Assembly: GCA_036873755.1 (NCBI GenBank) | Contig: JAVTVY010056966.1 | Span: forward strand, 221,103-285,102 | DNA length: 64,000 bases | Direction: 5' to 3' | Source of the DNA: Hanleya hanleyi | Taxonomy: Eukaryota; Mollusca; Polyplacophora; Lepidopleurida; Hanleyidae | Shown: in pieces, positions 59,419 to 64,000 of the stretch | How the letters are laid out: the number at the start of each line of letters is the position of its first letter | How positions within the stretch are numbered: the stretch's first letter is position 1 | Translations under genes and position numbers: made by a program | The notes under the pieces: model-generated | The model's input: the letters and a program-made list of their open reading frames with translations, nothing else | Databases searched by the model: none | Told to the model about the DNA's origin: nothing

Positions 59419-61390
59419 CTAGACACATTCCGCTTCCGGTCGACATTCGGTAACCAAATTTGGAGTCAATAAATGTGTAGTGTCAAACCTACGATTTCGC
59501 CACAGTTTATCCAGTTGTAGTTTGAAATTATCAACAGTTTCAGAGGTCACAATATCGTCGGGTAACGAGTTCCACTCATCAATATGTCTCTGCGAGAAAC
59601 TATGAAGACGAACATTTTTCGTACATCTGGGTTTTACCAACTTTTTGGAGTGTCCTCGTCTCCTTTGAGTGGACAATTCAAAGAAGGTGCCTGGGTCAAT
59701 ATCATCCTTGTGACTTAGTATTTTGTACATTTGTATTAAGTCCCCCCGTTTCCGTTTATAGTCTAGGGTAGGAAGATTAAGATCTCGAAGTCTATCCTCA
59801 TACGAGAGATGTGAGAGTTCTGGAACAATCTTAGTTGCACGCCTCTGAATGTTTTCGATGAGTTTCAAGTCCTTTTTGTACACCGGGTACCAAACTGCAT
59901 CACCATAATCCACCAATGATCTCACAAGGGATTTATATAGAGTCAAAAATAGTTCCTTGTTCATGAATTTGAAAGTACGTTTGATCAGACCAGTCATCTT
60001 GTTACCCTTATTAGCAACAGTGTTGATATGCTTATCAAATTTTAAATTGCTCTGGAACAGTACCTCTAGATACTTCTCTTCATTGTCACTTTTAATGAGT
60101 TTCCTGGTGCCATGAGAGTCTCGCATATAGTAGTTTCCATCAAATCGGACATTACCGTATTGAACCACCTTACATTTGTCAGGATGGAAAAGCAGTAGCC
60201 AATCATCAGACCAGTCACACAAGTAATCAACGTCTCCCTGTAGAGTTTCCTGGTCCTGTGTGGTAGATACAGCTCGGTATACTTTAGTGTCGTCTGCACA
60301 AAAGCTTGCACACACTCTGTACTTTCCCTAGCATGTCATTTATGTACAGTAAGAAAAGCACTGGTCCCAGGACACTTCCTTGCGGCACACCGCTGGTGAC
60401 GTTTGTCCAGTTTGAGTATGATCCGTTTATCACCACTCTCTGGCGTCTCCCATGTAGGAAGTCGCTAATCCACTGAAGCACACTTCCTCCAATTCCATAT
60501 GATTTAACTTTTGCGAGTAGCCTTCAGTGTGGCACGATATCAAAAGCCTTTTGAAAATCAAAGTATACTGCATCAATTTGATAACCATTATCTAATGCTT
60601 TGGCCCAGTCCTCCATAACAGTGAGCAGGTGTAACATGCAGCTCCTATTTCGCCGAAAACCAAACTGACAGTCTGATAGTAGGTTGTTGATGGTCATATG
60701 GTCCAACACAACATTTCTCACGACTTTTTCCAGGAGTTTACACACAATCGATGTTAGGCTTATAGGCCTGTAGTTTCCAGGTGCGGATTTGTCTCCCTTT
60801 TTGTACACAGATGTAACATTTGCGTCCTTCCAACAGTCGGGTATGATTCCAGTACTAAGTGATTCGTTAAAATTTTTGTGAATTAGGAGACACCCAATAT
60901 CAGCAGTTTCAGAGAGAAATCGAGGATGACAGCTATCAGGTCCTGAAGATTTGGAAACGTTGAGTCCCTGTAGGAGTTTTAGAACTTCCTCGAGCGACAC
61001 AGATGCATCACATACCTGCTGCACATAAGGAGTCTCCATTAAAATATTGTGGCACTGTCGGTAGTTCCCCGTCCGGCTCGTCAGTACAATATTGTGGCAC
61101 TGTCGGTAGTTCCCTGTCCGGCTCGTCAGTACAATATTGTGGCACTGTCGGTAGTTCCCCGTCCGGCTCGTCAGTAAAAACTGATGCAAAAAACTCTTCC
61201 AGTAAGTCAGCTTTGTCTGTATCCGTATTTACTGTATCACCACTAGGCGTCCGTAGGTCACCGATACCACTGAAGGATTTTGTCTGTTGATTTACATATG
61301 CCCAGAATGCTTTAGGGTTACTCGTGATGTTTTTTGCTAGGCTCTTCTCATGCGCTCTTCTAGCAAATCTGGTAGCTTTAGTTGCCTGCT
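59419..61390 (-). pseudogene. Second non-LTR reverse transcriptase, 5'-truncated and broken
   Basis: Segments are 61189-60524, 60481-60284 and 60315-59419. RT motifs are GPDSCHPRFL, PGNYRPISLTSIVCKLLE, VYFDFQKAFDIVPH (motif A), [20 protein letters not shown] (motif B) and ADDTKVY (motif C). The tail includes DYGDAVWYPVY and IQRRATKIVPEL, typical of jockey/CR1-group elements. An in-frame stop follows IVPH (near 60525) and a frame change lies at about 60305. No endonuclease is seen. It differs clearly from the element at 41-46 kb. Confidence 0.85.
61044..61178 (-). repeat. 45-bp triplication inside the RT relic
   Basis: Three direct copies of a unit containing ATTGTGGCACTGTCGGTAGT and CCGGCTCGTCAGTA. 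They give a thrice-repeated 15-residue TSRTGNYRQCHNIVL segment in the reverse frame. This is an expansion after or during decay. Confidence 0.85.
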
Positions 61391-61392
61391 TC

Positions 61393-61676
61393 CTCAGCTC
61401 GAGTTTTTGTCGATTTTTTCAAAGTCGTCCACTAGACCTTTTTCCAGAGACAGCTCCGGGGGCGTGATTTGATCTAGAAAAACCTCAGCACTAATTTGGC
61501 ACGTGATCGTCGATTTCGCTGTCAACACGAATTGATTAGGCGACACTTTACGCAGCGACCTCCGGCGAATGTTCTAGGTCAAACCACGCCCTCGGGGCTG
61601 TTGAAAATGGCGCGGCTGTCTCAGGAAAATGTTCTAGTGGACGACTTTGAAAAGATCGACAAAAACTCGAACTGAG
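61393..61676. repeat. Palindromic MITE (~284 bp)
   Basis: CGAGTTTTTGTCGATTTTTT followed by CAAAGTCGTCCACTAGA is mirrored by TCTAGTGGACGACTTTG and AAAAGATCGACAAAAACTCG. The homology extends imperfectly inward for ~100 bp (GGGCGTG(A/G)TTTGA(T/C)CTAGAA). Confidence 0.7.
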
Positions 61677-62062
61677 AACGGGATAGCATCGGAAACAACT
61701 GTTCGTGAGCACAAACTAATATATTAGGAAGGCTTGGGTGAATTTCTGGTGTCAAAATTGCTTTATTAGTGGTTATTCGACCGTTTTGCTGGACTCCTTC
61801 TCTCTATCTCTATATATCATAGACCTGCAACATTATCACACGTTTCCTTTGGAAGTAGCAGGGACGCAACTTGGCTGGGTGGTGCTTAGTTCATTAGTCG
61901 TGATATAGCTGAAATATTGTTGAAAGCGACGTTAAATTCTTTTCACTCACTCACTCGCATAACCGTGATAAAACGTGCAATAAATGCACGCTTATAGCTT
62001 GACGTTATTGACATAAATGTTCTATATAAATTGTATTGATGTCCGTCCAAAACAACACAAGA

Positions 62063-62360
62063 AACCTTTCGATATATGATTTAAATTACTATGTAACTTG
62101 CATACAGCGTCTCTGTCCCACTCGGTATTGTAGACAACACCAGTAGACAAGGTCCACTGGCGGTGCAGGGATAAGGTCTTCAGATAGAACATTTTATGAG
62201 AGAACACACATTCAGATAGTCTATGGTGGTGCTGTATTGATCATACTAGGTTCGCTCCTTTATTTCCTTCCTATCACCTGTATCGTGCGCTTCCGTTGTC
62301 CCATGGCTCGTTCACATTAAAATATTTACATTCTTCTGGATAAAATCGTGTAATTCTAGG
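62063..62360 (+). repeat. Upstream part of the segmental duplication, second copy
   Basis: Matches 47380-47660 in order and orientation. It places the following exon as a paralogue of the zinc-finger gene about 14 kb upstream. Confidence 0.8.
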
Positions 62361-62444
62361 ATGTTTTGTGTCGTCAGTGCGAAGGTGGACAATGGCACAT
62401 TCTATATATAAACATTTCCTAATGATTTTTTTTATGTTTTTCAG

Positions 62445-63029
62445 AGAGAGTGGATTTATGGTTCCGTCCAGTATAGGAATGGAGAATATATCAATAAAAT
62501 TGGAACCTTTTGACCAAGTGTGTGCATCACAAGTAAAAGATGAATCCTGGAGTCCTGAGCATGTGTCTATTAAGGAGGTACTGTTGGCCCAGACTGGAAT
62601 ACCAACCCATGCTGTCACATCCATAGTAACAACGAAGGATGAATCCTGGAGTCCTGAGCATGTGTCTATTAAGAAGGTACTGTTGGCCCAGACTGGAATA
62701 CCAACCCATGCTGTCACATCCATAGTAACAACGAAGGATGAATCCTGGAGTCCTGAGCATGTGTCTATTAAGGAGGTACTGTTGGCCCAGACTGGAATAC
62801 CAACCCATGCTGTCACATCCATAGTAACAACGAAGGATGAATCCTGGAGCCCTGAGCATGTGTCTATTAAGGAGGTATTGTTGGCCCAGACTGGAATACC
62901 AACCCATGCTGTCACATCCATAGTAACAACGAAGGATGAATCCTGGAGTCCTGAGCATGTGTCTATTAAGGAGGAGCTGTGTGACCCAGACTGGAATAAC
63001 AACCCATGCTGTGCATCCATATCTTAGTA
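62445..63029 (+). CDS. Paralogous zinc-finger gene exon with amplified 33-residue units, first block
   Basis: The acceptor TTTTTCAG ends at 62444 and the likely start is ATG 62479 (MENISIKLEPFDQVCASQVK). From 62539 the 99-bp unit DESWSPEHVSIKE...TSIVTTK is repeated in frame. The fifth unit has a +1 and a -1 shift and then a 5-bp insertion (TCTTA) that brings in stop TAG at 63027. The array continues beyond. It is either a truncated protein, a pseudogene, or an assembly join within a long array. No finger exon lies within the window; it would be expected to the right. Antisense ORFs reading MDVTAWVGIPVW are shadows of this repeat. Confidence 0.65.
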
Positions 63030-64000
63030 ACAACGAAGGATGAATCCTGGAGTCCTGAGCATGTGTCTATTAAGGAGGTACTGTTGGCCCAGACTGGAAT
63101 ACCAACCCATGCTGTCACATCCATAGTAACAACGAAGGATGAATCCTGGAGTCCTGAGCATGTGTCTATTAAGAAGGTACTGTTGGCCCAGACTGGAATA
63201 CCAACCCATGCTGTCACATCCATAGTAACAACGAAGGATGAATCCTGGAGTCCTGAGCATGTGTCTATTAAGGAGGTACTGTTGGCCCAGACTGGAATAC
63301 CAACCCATGCTGTCACATCCATAGTAACAACGAAGGATGAATCCTGGAGTCCTGAGCATGTGTCTATTAAGGAGGTACTGTTGACCCAGACTGGAATACC
63401 AACCCATGCTGTCACATCCATAGTAACAACGAAGGATGAATCCTGGAGTCCTGAGCATGTGTCTATTAAGGAGGAACTGTTGACCCAGACTGGAATACCA
63501 ACCCATGCTGTCACATCCATAGTAACAACGAAGGATGAATCCTGGAGCCCTGAGCATGTGTCTATTAAGGAGGTATTGTTGGCCCAGACTGGAATACCAA
63601 CCCATGCTGTCACATCCATAGTAACAACGAAGGATGAATCCTGGAGTCCTGAGCATGTGTCTATTAAGGAGGAACTGTTGGCCCAGACTGGAATACCAAC
63701 CCATGCTGTCACATCCATAGTAACAACGAAGGATGAATCGTGGAGTCCTGAGCATGTGTCTATTAAGGAGGAACTGTTGACCCAGACTGGAATACCAACC
63801 CATGCTGTCACATCCATAGTAACAACGAAGGATGAATCCTGGAGTCCTGAGCATGTGTCTATTAAGGAGGTATTGTTGGCCCAGACTGGAATACCAACCC
63901 ATGCTGTCACATCCATAGTAACAACGAAGGATGAATCCTGGAGTCCTGAGCATGTGTCTATTAAGGAGGAACTGTTGGCCCAGACTGGAATACCAACCCA
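62539..64000 (+). repeat. 99-bp coding minisatellite, ~15 copies, open at the window end
   Basis: Unit starts (GATGAATCCTGG) fall at 62539, 62638, 62737, 62836, 62935, then 63039 and every 99 bp to 63930. The only irregular spacing is 104 bp at unit 5. Variants (AAGGAGGTAC, AAGAAGGTAC, AAGGAGGAAC, GAGCCCTGAG) recur in the same order in units 1-3 and 6-8, showing block duplication as well as single-unit amplification. Confidence 0.9.

Larger units (their letters stand above)
59155..61860. repeat. Composite block bounded by ~190-bp inverted repeats
   Basis: Left arm about 59155-59345 (TGCAGGCCTATGATATATAG, GAATAACCACTA, TCACCCAAGCCTTC, CTCACGAACA). The right arm, about 61672-61860, is the diverged inverse. 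Between them lies a reverse-strand RT relic and the small palindrome at 61393-61676. The right side continues into a GCGACGTTAAA...CACTCACTCACTC end like the foldback at 51.6 kb. Confidence 0.65.

Noticed and set aside
62274..63953. Reverse-strand ORFs of 168-316 codons (MDVTAWVGIPVW..., MLRTPGFILRCYYGC...)
   Set aside because: Antisense shadows of the 99-bp sense-strand coding repeat, which is supported by the single-copy paralogue exon.

Overview
Organism. This is a repeat-rich animal nuclear window, most likely from a mollusc or close lophotrochozoan. The grounds are a spliced C2H2 zinc-finger gene, non-LTR retrotransposons with an AP-endonuclease/RT/esterase layout, a tRNA-headed SINE, a 5S rRNA relic, GTGAGTGAGT-type foldback repeats, and bivalve 'pearl'/Helentron-like elements carrying tandem arrays. 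No species can be named from the sequence alone. No prokaryotic features are present.

Layout. 1-2.5 kb: no gene seen. 2.5-4.6 kb: endonuclease relic, then a ~150-bp tandem array. 6.0-8.5 kb: a dispersed repeat (family A) split by a pearl-like element, then a 230-bp duplication. 8.5-13.2 kb: no recognisable gene. 13.2-17.8 kb: a DNA-transposon-like TIR pair enclosing a second, larger copy of the pearl-like element and an hAT-like MITE. 18.75-24.1 kb: another TIR pair. 24.3-27.6 kb: a 3.26-kb Mutator-like non-autonomous element with an 11-bp TSD, itself hit by a 514-bp near-palindromic MITE. 28.3-45.9 kb: a reverse-strand non-LTR retrotransposon (esterase ORF1, decayed ORF2) whose 3' UTR was hit by an 11.2-kb long-TIR element (29097-40314). 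47.4-51.3 kb: the one convincing host gene, a ten-finger C2H2 protein. 51.5-59 kb: small foldbacks, 5S relic, an ACGCGT-rich MITE, a 39-bp minisatellite and a SINE. 59.1-61.9 kb: a composite inverted-repeat block around a broken second non-LTR RT. 62.0-64.0 kb: a paralogue of the zinc-finger gene's first coding exon, expanded into about 15 copies of a 33-residue module and running off the window.

Most unusual object. The 11.2-kb element has a 6-bp TSD (CACATG), AGTAG... ends and inverted repeats of about 3.3 and 2.7 kb. It encodes two paralogous three-finger C2H2 proteins sharing a C-terminal domain, each with an almost identical TATA promoter 53 bp before the ATG, plus a small coiled-coil protein; no polymerase, integrase or capsid gene is seen. 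Its non-coding part consists of tandem arrays, each centred on a textbook metazoan promoter motif: AAGATGGCGGC (YY1-like), GCGCATGCGC (NRF1-like), paired TGACGTCA (CRE-like) and ATTTGCAT (octamer). TSD length and AG start recall Maverick/Polinton elements, so I read it as an undescribed non-autonomous or derived relative. That placement is inference.
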